NCBI RefSeq assembly: GCF_000313755.1
Contig: NZ_AMZB01000115.1
Coordinates: forward strand, 1 to 64,000
DNA: 64,000 nt
Source: Pseudomonas nitroreducens TX1
GTDB taxonomy: Bacteria; Pseudomonadota; Gammaproteobacteria; Pseudomonadales; Pseudomonadaceae
Direction of reading: 5' to 3'
Shown: positions 8,140 to 16,351 of the stretch, piece after piece
Layout of the letters: each line of letters opens with the position of its first letter
How positions within the stretch are numbered: position 1 is the first letter of the stretch
Translations under genes and position numbers: made by a program
Notes under the pieces: generated by a model
What the model saw: only the letters and a program-made list of their open reading frames with translations
What the model was told of the DNA's origin: nothing
The model's database searches: none

Positions 8140-10232
8140 TGCTGCCCGCGCTGCGCCCCGACCTGAGCCTGTCGGCGGCCGCACCGAACTTCGACGGCTC
8201 GCCGCAGTGGACCCTTGCCGACCCCCTGCGCGGGCGCTACTTCAAGCTCGGCGCCAGTGCCGTGCGGCTGTTGCAGCACTGGGCGCTGGGCGACCCACAG
8301 CGCGTGCTGGCGGCAGCCAACGGCGAACCCGGCGGGCCGCTGGGCGACAGCGAACTGGAAGAGCTGCTGCGCTTCCTGCGCGGGCACGACCTGATCGCCG
8401 CCGTCGATGCCGAACAGCGCGCCAGCTATGCCAGCAAGGCGGCTTCGATGCGCCAGAGCCTGTGGCAGCGCGTCCTGCACCAATACCTGTTCTTCCGCGT
8501 GCCGCTCTGGCGCCCGGATGTTTTCCTCAACCGCGCCTGGCCGGTCCTGGCGCGCAACGGCGGCTGGCTGTTGCGCTGGGGCCTGCCGACCGTGCTGTGC
8601 CTGGGGTTGTTCCTGGTGGCGCGCGACTGGGATCGCTTCATCTCGACCTTCCCGCACCTGTTCAGTTTCGGCGGGGCGCTGGCTTTCGGCGTGGCCCTGA
8701 CCTTCGCCAAGCTCTGCCACGAGTTCGGCCATGCCCTCATGGCCAAGCGCGCCGGCTGCCGGGTGCAGAGCATGGGGCTGGCCTTCATCGTGCTGCTGCC
8801 GATGTTCTACACCGACGTCAGTGACGCCTGGCGCGTCAACGACCGGCGCTCGCGGCTGCTGATCGGTGCCGCAGGCGTGCTCGCCGAGCTGGTGCTGGCG
8901 GTGCTGGCGTTGCTCGCCTGGTCGCTGTTGCCGGACGGGCCGGCGCGTACGTCGGCCTTCATGCTCGCCAGTGCGACGTGGATGACCACCCTGGCAATCA
9001 ACCTGAACCCCTTCATGCGCTTCGACGGCTACTTCCTGCTCAGTGACCTGTGGGGCGTGGAGAATCTGCAGGCGCGCGCCTTCGCCCTGTGCCGCTGGCG
9101 TCTTCGCGAGGCCCTGTTCGGCTATGGTGAACCCAGGCCGGAACCCTGGTCGCCGACCATGTCGCGGCGCTTGCTGGCGTGGGGCTACGGTTCCTGGCTG
9201 TGGCGGGCCGTGCTGTTCTTCGGCATTGCCCTGGCGGTGTACCACCTGTTCTTCAAGGTGCTGGGCATCTTCCTGATGCTCGTGGAGCTGGTGTGGTTCA
9301 TCGGCCTGCCCATCTGGAAGGAGCTGCGCGAATGGTGGAAACGCCGCGACCAGGCCGAGACCGGCAAGGTCCTGCGTACCGCTGGCGGCCTGTCAGTGGT
9401 GCTGGCGCTGCTGGCGCTGCCGTGGAACGGTTCGGTGGAGGTCCCGGCGTTGCTCGAGTCTTCGCGTACCAGCGCCTTGCACGCGCCAGTGGCGGCGCGC
9501 CTCAAGCAGCTGCACGTCAGGGACGGACAAGCGGTGGCGCAAGGCGAGCTGTTGCTGGAGCTGGAGTCCCCGGACCTGGATTCGCGCCAGGCCATTGCCC
9601 GCCGCAAGATCCAGATACTCCAGTTGCTGTTGCGCCGCCAGGCGGGGCGCAGCGAAACCGTGGCGGATGCCGGCATTCTCGAACAGCAACTGGCTGAGGC
9701 GGTGGCCGAATACCGTGGCTTCGCCGCCCAGCGCGAGCGACTGCAGCTGCGAGCGCCCCAGGCCGGGGTCGTGCGCGACCTGTTGGCCGATCTGAGCCTG
9801 GGGCGCTGGCTCAAGCCCGCCGACCCGCTGGTGCGTATTGTCGAGCCCGGCCTGCGCCTGCGTGGCTACCTCGCCGAGGACGATCTGTGGCGGGTGGAGG
9901 CGGGGACCGAAGGCCGTTTCATCGCCGACGATCCGACCCGTTCGGCGTTGCCGGTGCGCCTGGATGACATCGATGCCAATGGCGTGGCCTTCCTCGAACT
10001 GGAAGCGCTCAGTTCCGACCACCAGGGCCCGATCGCCGTTCGCCGGGATGGCCAGCAGCGTGCCGAACCGGTGCAGGCGCAGTATGGCGTACGCCTGAGT
10101 CCGCTCGAAGCTGCGGCCGAGTTCGCCCAGCCGATACGGGGCGTGGTGGTGCTGGACGGTCGCGGGCAATCGGTGCTGGGCTATGCCTGGCGCCGGCTGG
10201 CGGCGCTGGGTGTGCGCGAGAGTGGATTCTAG
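8139..10232 (+). CDS. M50 (site-2-like) metalloprotease fused to HlyD-type adaptor
   Basis: A 697-aa inner-membrane protein. The first ~130 residues are soluble. Membrane segments then carry the zinc motif HEFGH at about residue 194 and the second metal-ligand motif NPFMRFDGYF at about residue 289, both as in intramembrane M50 proteases. From about residue 435 a HlyD-like part follows (VEVPALLESSRTSALHAPVA, coiled coil, then LRAPQAGVVRDLLADLSLG and a beta-barrel). Such proteins are annotated as putative peptide zinc metalloproteases next to peptide or adhesin exporters. The substrate is unknown. It is the last gene of the coupled trio; the next gene is on the other strand. Confidence 0.8.
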   Translation: MLPALRPDLSLSAAAPNFDGSPQWTLADPLRGRYFKLGASAVRLLQHWALGDPQRVLAAANGEPGGPLGDSELEELLRFLRGHDLIAAVDAEQRASYASKAASMRQSLWQRVLHQYLFFRVPLWRPDVFLNRAWPVLARNGGWLLRWGLPTVLCLGLFLVARDWDRFISTFPHLFSFGGALAFGVALTFAKLCHEFGHALMAKRAGCRVQSMGLAFIVLLPMFYTDVSDAWRVNDRRSRLLIGAAGVLAELVLAVLALLAWSLLPDGPARTSAFMLASATWMTTLAINLNPFMRFDGYFLLSDLWGVENLQARAFALCRWRLREALFGYGEPRPEPWSPTMSRRLLAWGYGSWLWRAVLFFGIALAVYHLFFKVLGIFLMLVELVWFIGLPIWKELREWWKRRDQAETGKVLRTAGGLSVVLALLALPWNGSVEVPALLESSRTSALHAPVAARLKQLHVRDGQAVAQGELLLELESPDLDSRQAIARRKIQILQLLLRRQAGRSETVADAGILEQQLAEAVAEYRGFAAQRERLQLRAPQAGVVRDLLADLSLGRWLKPADPLVRIVEPGLRLRGYLAEDDLWRVEAGTEGRFIADDPTRSALPVRLDDIDANGVAFLELEALSSDHQGPIAVRRDGQQRAEPVQAQYGVRLSPLEAAAEFAQPIRGVVVLDGRGQSVLGYAWRRLAALGVRESGF

Positions 10233-10309
10233 TCGACATCCTCGATAGTCCTCGGGAACAAGGAGCCGAACCCCGTGTAGGCAAACCCTGTTCCCTGGCC
10301 GGTCGCTCG

Positions 10310-10630
10310 TTCCATCGTCCCTGGGTATCGCGCCGCCATAATTCGCCTTTCAGTCGCTCGCAGAAGCCTCCCACGATGACGATGCCCAGTTCGCTGGCCA
10401 GCCGTTGCCAGCGCTGTAGCGTCGGGCCGTCCTGCGCTTCGGAGTGGACGAGCGCTTCGGCGCGGTCTTCGAAGACGTAGCCGCTCTGCGCGAGCTCCGG
10501 CAGGACGATGACCTGGGCGCCGCGCAGCGCGGCGGTGCGGATCGCCCGTTCAGCGGCGCGCCGGTTATGGGTCCCCGACGATGGGCGCCACTTGGCTGCA
10601 GGCCACGGTGACCGGTTTCGATGCAATCAT
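10310..10630 (-). pseudogene. Truncated, frameshifted carbon-nitrogen hydrolase (nitrilase family)
   Basis: Reading minus from an ATG at 10630 gives the nitrilase-type start MIASKPVTVACSQVAPIVGDP, then a stop near 10567. Shifting one frame continues the family sequence without interruption: THNRRAAERAIRTAALRG, then QVIVLPELAQSGYVF with the catalytic Glu, and GIVIVGGFCERLKGELW. Homology then fades near 10320, so the Lys and Cys of the Glu-Lys-Cys triad are absent. One frameshift plus loss of about 60% of the 3' end makes it non-functional. The 3' boundary is approximate. The rest of 10233-10793 shows no gene. Confidence 0.75.
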
Positions 10631-10793
10631 GGCTGGGGTTCCTGCAGGGGACGGGGTTGAGGGCCGGCAAGGGCGGGCCGCGGAAACAATGTCGGCTTCG
10701 CGGATCGCGTCAATCCTGCTCGACGACGGCCTGGCTGGCACGGCACTGCTCGGCTCCTGCGTGCTGCGCGGCGGACGGCGTGATGCCTGCGCC

Positions 10794-11900
10794 TCAGTCC
10801 AGGCTTGCCGGCACTTCGATCTCCACCACGGCGCGATGGTCTTCGTTGCGAAAGCCCACTTGGCCGCCGAAGCTTTCGCAGAGCGCCTTGACGATGGGCA
10901 GCCCCAGTCCCCAGCCCTTGGTGTCGCTGCGCGTGGAGATGAAGTAGGGCGTGGCGAGGTTGTTCAGCACTTCCACCGGGAAGCTGCCGGCGTTGCTGAC
11001 GCTCAGGCGCACCCTCTGCTTCGCCCGTGACAAGGCAATGCGTATCGGTTGCTCTGCCACTCCATGCTTGGCCGCATTGCCCACCAGGTTCTCCAGGATG
11101 CGCAGAAAGGCCGTGGTATCCCAGACCACCTCACCGAGCGCACCCTCCAGTTCCAGCGACAGCGGATTGGAGACCTGCAGGCCGAGGGTGCCGATAGAGT
11201 CCTGTATCCAGGCCGCCAGGTCGATCCGCTCGCCGCTCAGCTTGATGCCACCGCCGATGCTGACGTGGGAGATATCCAGCAGGTTGGCCACCATGCTGTC
11301 CACACGGCGCAGGTTGTCCTCGACGATCTTCAGCAGTTCGTCGGTCCGCCGGGTCGGGCGGCGCAGCATGAGCCCGGTGGCCATGGTGGCGGCAGCGAGC
11401 GGGGAGCGCAGATCATGGCTGAACGAGCGCATGAAGCGCTCGAGCATGATCTTTTCCTTGCTGATCTGCTCGGTGCGCGCTTCGGCCCAGTCGCGCTGGC
11501 GCTCCACCCGTTGCAACCGCGTGTTGCTCTTCATCAGGCTGCCAATGGTGGCGATCAGCTCGTCGGGGTTGATCGGATGGGTCAGGTAGGCGCGGGCGCC
11601 GACGTTCAGGCCGGTGGCCTTGTCCTTGCCGCTGACGAAGGTCGCCGAGATGTTGATGATCGCCGGCAGGCGTTTCGGCCCGAGGCGGCGCTCGGCCTTC
11701 TGGATCAGCTCGAAGCCGGTCATGTCCGGCAGGTTGATGTCCAGGATGACCACGTCCACGCCCTGCAGGATCAGCTCCAGTCCCTCCGCGCCGGTGGCCG
11801 CTTCCAGCACCTGGTACTGGGAGCCGTCGGCGACTATCTTGCGCAGGATGTAGCGGTTGGCCTCCAGGTCGTCGATGACCAGGACCCTCTTAGCACCCAT
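10794..11900 (-). CDS. Receiver-histidine kinase hybrid protein (REC-HisKA-HATPase)
   Basis: A 368-aa cytoplasmic protein. An N-terminal receiver (residues 1-125: RVLVIDDLEANRY, phospho-Asp in VVILDINLPDMTG) is followed by a coiled linker, an H-box FSHDLRSPLAAATM at about residue 160, and an ATPase domain with N-box ENLVGNAAKHG and G-box GWGLGLPIVKAL. There is no transmembrane segment or DNA-binding domain. It is the last gene of the stressosome-like operon and its start overlaps the upstream kinase by 11 bp, so it probably receives phosphate from that kinase. The final output is not encoded here. Confidence 0.85.
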   Translation of the reverse strand: MGAKRVLVIDDLEANRYILRKIVADGSQYQVLEAATGAEGLELILQGVDVVILDINLPDMTGFELIQKAERRLGPKRLPAIINISATFVSGKDKATGLNVGARAYLTHPINPDELIATIGSLMKSNTRLQRVERQRDWAEARTEQISKEKIMLERFMRSFSHDLRSPLAAATMATGLMLRRPTRRTDELLKIVEDNLRRVDSMVANLLDISHVSIGGGIKLSGERIDLAAWIQDSIGTLGLQVSNPLSLELEGALGEVVWDTTAFLRILENLVGNAAKHGVAEQPIRIALSRAKQRVRLSVSNAGSFPVEVLNNLATPYFISTRSDTKGWGLGLPIVKALCESFGGQVGFRNEDHRAVVEIEVPASLD

Positions 11901-13653
11901 GCTGTTGCTCCTCCATCAACCGCGACACCTCGCGCAGGACCTGCTCGCCATAGTCCGCAGCGGACTTCTGCACGATGGCCCGCGAATGGCGCGCCAGGCG
12001 CTGGCGAGTCGAGTCGTCCAGTGGCTTGGCGGTGTTGATCACGACACGCGAATGCATGCCCCAGTCCATGTTCTCCAGCAGGTCCTCGCCGGCGATGTCC
12101 GGCAGGTCGAGGTCGAGGAAGATCAGGTCCGGACGCACCTCGTAGAGCATCTCGATGCTCGCCGCTCCGTTGCTGGCCTCATGGATCGAGGCCTGGCAAG
12201 GGCGCAGCAGTGTCGCCAGCAGGTAGCGATCCGCGTCGCTGTCATCCACCACCAGGATATTCATCGCACTGAGATCGACTGCCGGTACCTCGATGGTTGC
12301 CTCGTCATGCTCGCGTCTGATGCGCAGCAGGAAGCGGCTGCCGAGCCCCGGGCTGCTGTCCAGGGTGATGCCGCCATGCAGCAGGCTGGCCAGGCGTTGC
12401 GCCAGCGGCAGGCCCAGTCCGGTGCCCTGCACCTTGCCCAGCCCGGGGTTGCGGATGCGCGAGAATTCCTCGAAGACCCGCGCCAGGTTTTCCTCGGCGA
12501 CACCGATGCCGGTGTCCTCGACCAGGAACTCCACGGTGTCGCGGTCGGGCAGGTAGGTGCGCACGCTGATGCGGCCTTCCGGGGTGTACTTGAAGGCGTT
12601 GTCGATGAGGTTGCGCAGGGCCTGGAATAACAGGTGCCGGTCGGTATGCAGCAGGACATTGCTCGCCGGGGCCGCCACCTCCCATTGCAATCCGGGATAG
12701 CGCAGCGCGATGGCGCTGGCGCACTGGTGCAACTGCTCGGTGAACTCGGCCAGGGTGAAGCGCGTGGACGCGATCTCGATGCGACCGGATTCGGCCTTGG
12801 ACAGGTCCAGCAGTTCGTTGACCAGGCCGGACAACTCGGAGGCGGCTTCGCTGATGAAGGCCACCTGGCGCTGTTGCTCGGGGTTGAGCGGCCCGTCGTG
12901 GCCGTTGAGCAGCAGTTGGCTGATGTTCTCGACGATATTGATCGGCGTGCGTATCTCGTGGGTCATGTTGGCGAAGAAGCGGCTTTTCGAGGCGCTCGCC
13001 TCGCGGACTTCCTCGTTGGCCTTCTCTAGTTCCGAATACAGCGCGACGACCCCCTTGTTGGTGTTCTGCAGCTCCAGGTTGATCGCTTCGAGCTCGAGTT
13101 GCTTGTTCTGCAACTCGGCGGTGGTCAGCAGCAGTTCGCTGCCGCTCAGTTGCAGTTCGACGAAGGGATCGGCCGCGCCGTTGTGCTGAAGTTGCAGGCG
13201 GATGGCCTGGACCTGGCCGGCACCGGGGGTGGCGCGGGAACCTGAAACGTACTTGCAGGCACGTATCCGTGTGCCCTCCGGTGAGGTGCGGATGTCGAAC
13301 TCGTCCATCAGCCGCTGCGCGCCGCGCAGGCCCAGGCCCATGCCGGTGCGGGAGACGTAGCTGCCCTCGAGGATGCGCTCGACATCCTCGATCCCGGGCC
13401 CCTCGTCCCAAGCTTCCACGCATAAGCGCTCCAGCACGCCGCCGGGGCTGCTGGCAATGTCGAAATGAAACAGGCCGCCGCCGGCGTACTGGTAGGTGTT
13501 GCGCGCCAGCTCGGAAACCGCCGTGGCGAAGCGGATCTGCTCAAGGTTCGGCAATTCCAGCCAAGCGGCGATCTGCCGCGCACTCTGGCGGCAGGTGACC
13601 ACATCGATCTCCTCGCGGATGCGAACGGTGGCGATGCGAAGCGTGTCAGACAT
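11890..13653 (-). CDS. Hybrid sensor kinase with N-terminal RsbT-like ATPase domain
   Basis: A 587-aa soluble protein; start at 13653 (MSDTLRIATVR). Residues 1-135 form an anti-sigma/RsbT-type ATPase fold (FATAVSELARNTYQYAGGG, DEGPGIEDVE, TGMGLGLRGAQRLMDEF). A coiled coil (about 185-230) leads to the H-box MTHEIRTPINIVENI, a HATPase domain (NLIDNAFKYTPEGR, VEDTGIGV, GTGLGLPLAQRL), and a C-terminal receiver (MNILVVDDSDADRYLL, phospho-Asp in LIFLDLDLPD). The RsbT-like part may let it dock on the stressosome directly. It overlaps both neighbours by 8 and 11 bp. A longer N-terminus to 13785 would intrude into the phosphatase gene and is not favoured. Confidence 0.85.
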   Translation of the reverse strand: MSDTLRIATVRIREEIDVVTCRQSARQIAAWLELPNLEQIRFATAVSELARNTYQYAGGGLFHFDIASSPGGVLERLCVEAWDEGPGIEDVERILEGSYVSRTGMGLGLRGAQRLMDEFDIRTSPEGTRIRACKYVSGSRATPGAGQVQAIRLQLQHNGAADPFVELQLSGSELLLTTAELQNKQLELEAINLELQNTNKGVVALYSELEKANEEVREASASKSRFFANMTHEIRTPINIVENISQLLLNGHDGPLNPEQQRQVAFISEAASELSGLVNELLDLSKAESGRIEIASTRFTLAEFTEQLHQCASAIALRYPGLQWEVAAPASNVLLHTDRHLLFQALRNLIDNAFKYTPEGRISVRTYLPDRDTVEFLVEDTGIGVAEENLARVFEEFSRIRNPGLGKVQGTGLGLPLAQRLASLLHGGITLDSSPGLGSRFLLRIRREHDEATIEVPAVDLSAMNILVVDDSDADRYLLATLLRPCQASIHEASNGAASIEMLYEVRPDLIFLDLDLPDIAGEDLLENMDWGMHSRVVINTAKPLDDSTRQRLARHSRAIVQKSAADYGEQVLREVSRLMEEQQHGC

Positions 13654-14620
13654 GTTTGAGAACCACCAGGGTTGCGTCGTCGTTGTGCCGGCGAAAGTCA
13701 CGGTGCAGCACGCCGGCAATGACTGCCGGGTGACGCGTGGCCAGGCCCGGATAGGCGCCCAGGTCGAAACGGCTGCCGATGCCATCGGAAGCCATCAGCA
13801 GGACGGTGGACGGCGACCAGGGATAGCTGAAGCTCTTGATCCGGCCGATCCGGTAACCCACCGTGCCATTGCCCGAGACCATGCTGCGGCTGCGCCCGTC
13901 GTCGAGCACGCCGAGGATGTTGCCCATGGCGCAGAAGCGCACCTCACATTGCTGCGGCAGTACTTCGGCCAGCGCCACGGCGCCGCCACGGGTCGAAGCC
14001 AGCGCATGGTGCATACGTTCGAGCAACATTTCCTGTGGCAGGTTCAGATCATGTTGCAGGAAGATTTCCCGCGCCCGCGAGCTGGCCAGGCTGGCGGCGT
14101 GGCCATGGCCCAGGCCGTCGCAGACCATCAGCCGGTTGCCCTTGCAGGCCCAGGAGTCGCCGCAGCTTTCCTCCCCAGGGTAGGGCGTGCTGAGGCCGGC
14201 GACCGTCAGCGGGGCGCCGGGGGCCTGCAGGTCGAAACCGGCGAAGACCACGGTGCCCTGGCCGGGCTGCGAGTAGAGGTCGAAGGTGTCGGCCAGGCGC
14301 TTGATGGCGCCAAGGCCCGCGCCCATGGTGCCGGCCGTGGAAAAGCTGTCGCTCAGGCAACGCGCCACGTCCTGCATGCCCGGCCCGCGATCCACCGCGA
14401 GCAGTTGCAGGCAGCGCTCGTTCTGGAAGTACAGCATTTCGCCGCCATGGGCGTGCAGCACCAGATTGCGCGCCATTTCCTGAATCACCAGGGTCAGGCG
14501 GTCCAGCAGCAGTTGCCCGGCGCCGGCGTCGCGCGCCAGGTTGACCGCCGCGCGGCGCGCGGCATCGATGTGGGCGGTATGGGAGACAGCCAGGTTGAAC
14601 TGCAGGGCTGCGTCGTTCAT
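13646..14620 (-). CDS. ATPase-like plus PP2C/SpoIIE-type serine phosphatase (RsbX-like)
   Basis: About 324 aa. The N-terminal ~130 residues are an RsbT/RsbW-like ATPase domain (TLVIQEMARNLVLHAHGGE, DRGPGMQDVAR, GAGLGAIKRLADTF). The C-terminal part is a PP2C/SpoIIE-type phosphatase with the metal motif VCDGLGHGHAA and the downstream ASDGIGSRFDLG. It should dephosphorylate the STAS proteins RsbR/RsbS and reset the complex, as RsbX does in Bacillus. The ATG at 14620 overlaps the RsbT stop (ATGA); an ATG at 14626 is an alternative. The extra N-terminal ATPase domain is absent from classical RsbX. Confidence 0.82.
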   Translation of the reverse strand: MNDAALQFNLAVSHTAHIDAARRAAVNLARDAGAGQLLLDRLTLVIQEMARNLVLHAHGGEMLYFQNERCLQLLAVDRGPGMQDVARCLSDSFSTAGTMGAGLGAIKRLADTFDLYSQPGQGTVVFAGFDLQAPGAPLTVAGLSTPYPGEESCGDSWACKGNRLMVCDGLGHGHAASLASSRAREIFLQHDLNLPQEMLLERMHHALASTRGGAVALAEVLPQQCEVRFCAMGNILGVLDDGRSRSMVSGNGTVGYRIGRIKSFSYPWSPSTVLLMASDGIGSRFDLGAYPGLATRHPAVIAGVLHRDFRRHNDDATLVVLKHV

Positions 14621-15015
14621 TTCCATTTCCAAAGCTCGATGGTGGTCCCTGTCCCTGGCGCGCTTTGGATGGTGAACTGATCCACCAGCCGGCGCGACCC
14701 GCTCAACCCCAGCCCCAGGCCATTGCCGGTGGTGTAGCCATCCACCAGCGCCTGCTCGATGTTGGCGATGCCCGGGCCCTGGTCGCTGATTACCAGATGC
14801 ACGGCCGCGCGGCCTTCGCGATGGGTGATTTCCAGCAGGCACTCGCCGCCGCCGCCGTAGAGCAGGGCGTTGCGCGCGATTTCACTGGCCGCGGTGACGA
14901 TCTTGGTCTGCGACACCAGGCCCAGGCGTACTTCCTCGGCGGCTTTGCGGACCTTCTGGCGGATCATGACAATGTCAGTTTCCTGCTTCAGTGGGAGCGT
15001 TTGTGTCGTCGTCAC
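14617..15015 (-). CDS. rsbT: RsbT-like serine kinase of the stressosome
   Basis: A 132-aa switch kinase of the GHKL fold: N-box VTAASEIARNALLYGGG, SDQGPGIANIE and GNGLGLGLSGSRRLVDQF. It is expected to phosphorylate RsbS and RsbR on activation and then leave the complex to engage a partner. A GTG start at 15015 is chosen because it leaves 13 residues before the conserved E-x-DIV-x-x-R-Q segment, matching Bacillus RsbT; the ATG at 15045 would add 10 residues. It overlaps the 3' end of rsbS by 41 bp and touches the phosphatase start, which implies coupled translation. Confidence 0.85.
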   Translation of the reverse strand: MTTTQTLPLKQETDIVMIRQKVRKAAEEVRLGLVSQTKIVTAASEIARNALLYGGGGECLLEITHREGRAAVHLVISDQGPGIANIEQALVDGYTTGNGLGLGLSGSRRLVDQFTIQSAPGTGTTIELWKWK

Positions 15016-15400
15016 TCTCCGGCCCCCTGTCGTCAGCCTCGTCATCCAGGCTGTTTTCCAGCCAGCGCATGCCTTTTTCGATGTTGAGCGCCGTGGCGAT
15101 GCCTTCCAGCGAGAGGCCGAGTTCGACCAGGGTGATGGCCACCGCCGGCTGCATGCCGACTACGATCACCTTGGCATCGAGAATGCGCGATACGTTGGCG
15201 ATGTGGGAAAGCATCCGGCCGATGAAGGAGTCGACGATTTCCAGCGCCGAGATGTCGATCAGCACGCCGCGCGCCTTGTGGCGGACGATCTGCTCGGTGA
15301 GGTCCTCCTGCAGGTCCATGGCCAGCTGGTCGTGCATGTCCACCTGGATGCTGAGCAGCAGGTACCTGCCCATCTTGAGAATCGGGATGCGATCTACCAT
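14975..15400 (-). CDS. rsbS: RsbS-like STAS-domain antagonist (stressosome core)
   Basis: A 141-aa single STAS-domain protein. The ATG at 15400 has a good GAGGA ribosome site; a longer start at 15430 would run into rsbR. The phosphorylation motif ALEIVDSFIGR has Ser at position 58, equivalent to the phosphorylated serine of Bacillus RsbS. It should build the stressosome core with RsbR and hold RsbT until phosphorylated. The acidic tail of about 20 residues (DDEADDRGPESDDD) is longer than usual. It lies 10 bp after rsbR. Confidence 0.87.
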   Translation of the reverse strand: MVDRIPILKMGRYLLLSIQVDMHDQLAMDLQEDLTEQIVRHKARGVLIDISALEIVDSFIGRMLSHIANVSRILDAKVIVVGMQPAVAITLVELGLSLEGIATALNIEKGMRWLENSLDDEADDRGPESDDDTNAPTEAGN

Positions 15401-15410
15401 GGCGATATCC

Positions 15411-16253
15411 TCAGCGGGCCCTGTCCGCATGGGTAATGCGTACGCCCAGCTGCTTGAGGGCGAGCTTGAAGGCGTCGGCCAGCGAGGCCTTGGTCACCAC
15501 CTCGCCCAGCTCCACGCCCAGGTGCACGATGGTGGCGGCGATCTGCGGGCGGATGCCGCTGATGATGCACTTGGCGCCCATCAGCTTGGCTGCGGTGATG
15601 GTCTTGAGCAGGTGCTGCGCGACCATGGTGTCCACCGTCGGCACGCCGGTGATGTCGATGATCGCCAGGTCCGATTCGGTCTCGACGATCTTCTGCAATA
15701 GCGATTCCATGACGATCTGCGTGCGGTTGCTGTCCAGCGCGCCGATCAGCGGCACCGCCAGCACGCCGTCCCAGAGTTCCACTACCGGCGTCGACAGCTC
15801 CAGCAGGCTTTCCTGCTGTTCGCGGATTACCGCCTCACGGCCGCTCATGAAGTATTCCAGGCTGAACAGGCCGAGCTGGTCGATCAGCTTGCTGATCTTC
15901 CAGACCGACTCGATGGTGGCATCGGGCTGCTTCTGCAGCAGCGAGAACAGCGGCTCCTTGAGGGAAAAGATGAAGGTGGCGGTTTCCGATGGGCTGAAGC
16001 CCTGCCGCGCCTGGGTCAGGGAGAGGCGCTCGAGCTGCGACTTGAGCGGCTTCCAGATCGCCGACTCGAAGTTCGGTACGCCCTGGGCGAGGGCCATGGT
16101 GAAGGCCTTGAGCAGGTCCTGGGAGTTCTGCTGGACCGCGCGCTCGTCGATCAGGTCCAGCCGCAGCCCTACGGCTCGCTGTGCCTCCATCCAGTCGGCG
16201 AGGAGCTGTTGTTCGTTCTGTTTGAAGAGTTCAGCAAGCGAAGTGTCGAGCAT
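15411..16253 (-). CDS. rsbR: RsbR-like stressosome sensor with C-terminal STAS domain
   Basis: A 280-aa protein; first gene of a six-gene operon. Residues 1 to about 150 form an all-alpha input domain of the RsbRD type, with no heme or flavin motif that I can see. Residues ~160-275 form a STAS domain with DITGVPTVDT and GIRPQIAATIVHLG. Thr-209 and Thr-241 lie in the motifs that hold the two phosphorylated threonines of Bacillus RsbR (alignment not computed). It forms the stressosome shell with RsbS. The signal sensed is unknown. The 98-bp gap to PdeM holds a TTCAGA/TCTGAA inverted pair (16323-16350). Confidence 0.87.
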   Translation of the reverse strand: MLDTSLAELFKQNEQQLLADWMEAQRAVGLRLDLIDERAVQQNSQDLLKAFTMALAQGVPNFESAIWKPLKSQLERLSLTQARQGFSPSETATFIFSLKEPLFSLLQKQPDATIESVWKISKLIDQLGLFSLEYFMSGREAVIREQQESLLELSTPVVELWDGVLAVPLIGALDSNRTQIVMESLLQKIVETESDLAIIDITGVPTVDTMVAQHLLKTITAAKLMGAKCIISGIRPQIAATIVHLGVELGEVVTKASLADAFKLALKQLGVRITHADRAR

Positions 16254-16351
16254 GGTCGGCTTCCCGGTTGTGTGAATGGGCGAAACGGCATGGCGGAACC
16301 GACTCGGGAAAAAACCGTGAAGTTCAGATTATTTGCACGAAAGTTCTGAAA

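Noticed and set aside
10581-11030. Plus-strand frame beside the nitrilase remnant
   Set aside because: It runs antisense into the REC-kinase gene and resembles no family.
16323-16350. TTCAGA-N16-TCTGAA inverted pair upstream of rsbR
   Set aside because: Six-base arms with a long spacer are too weak alone; noted only as a possible operator.
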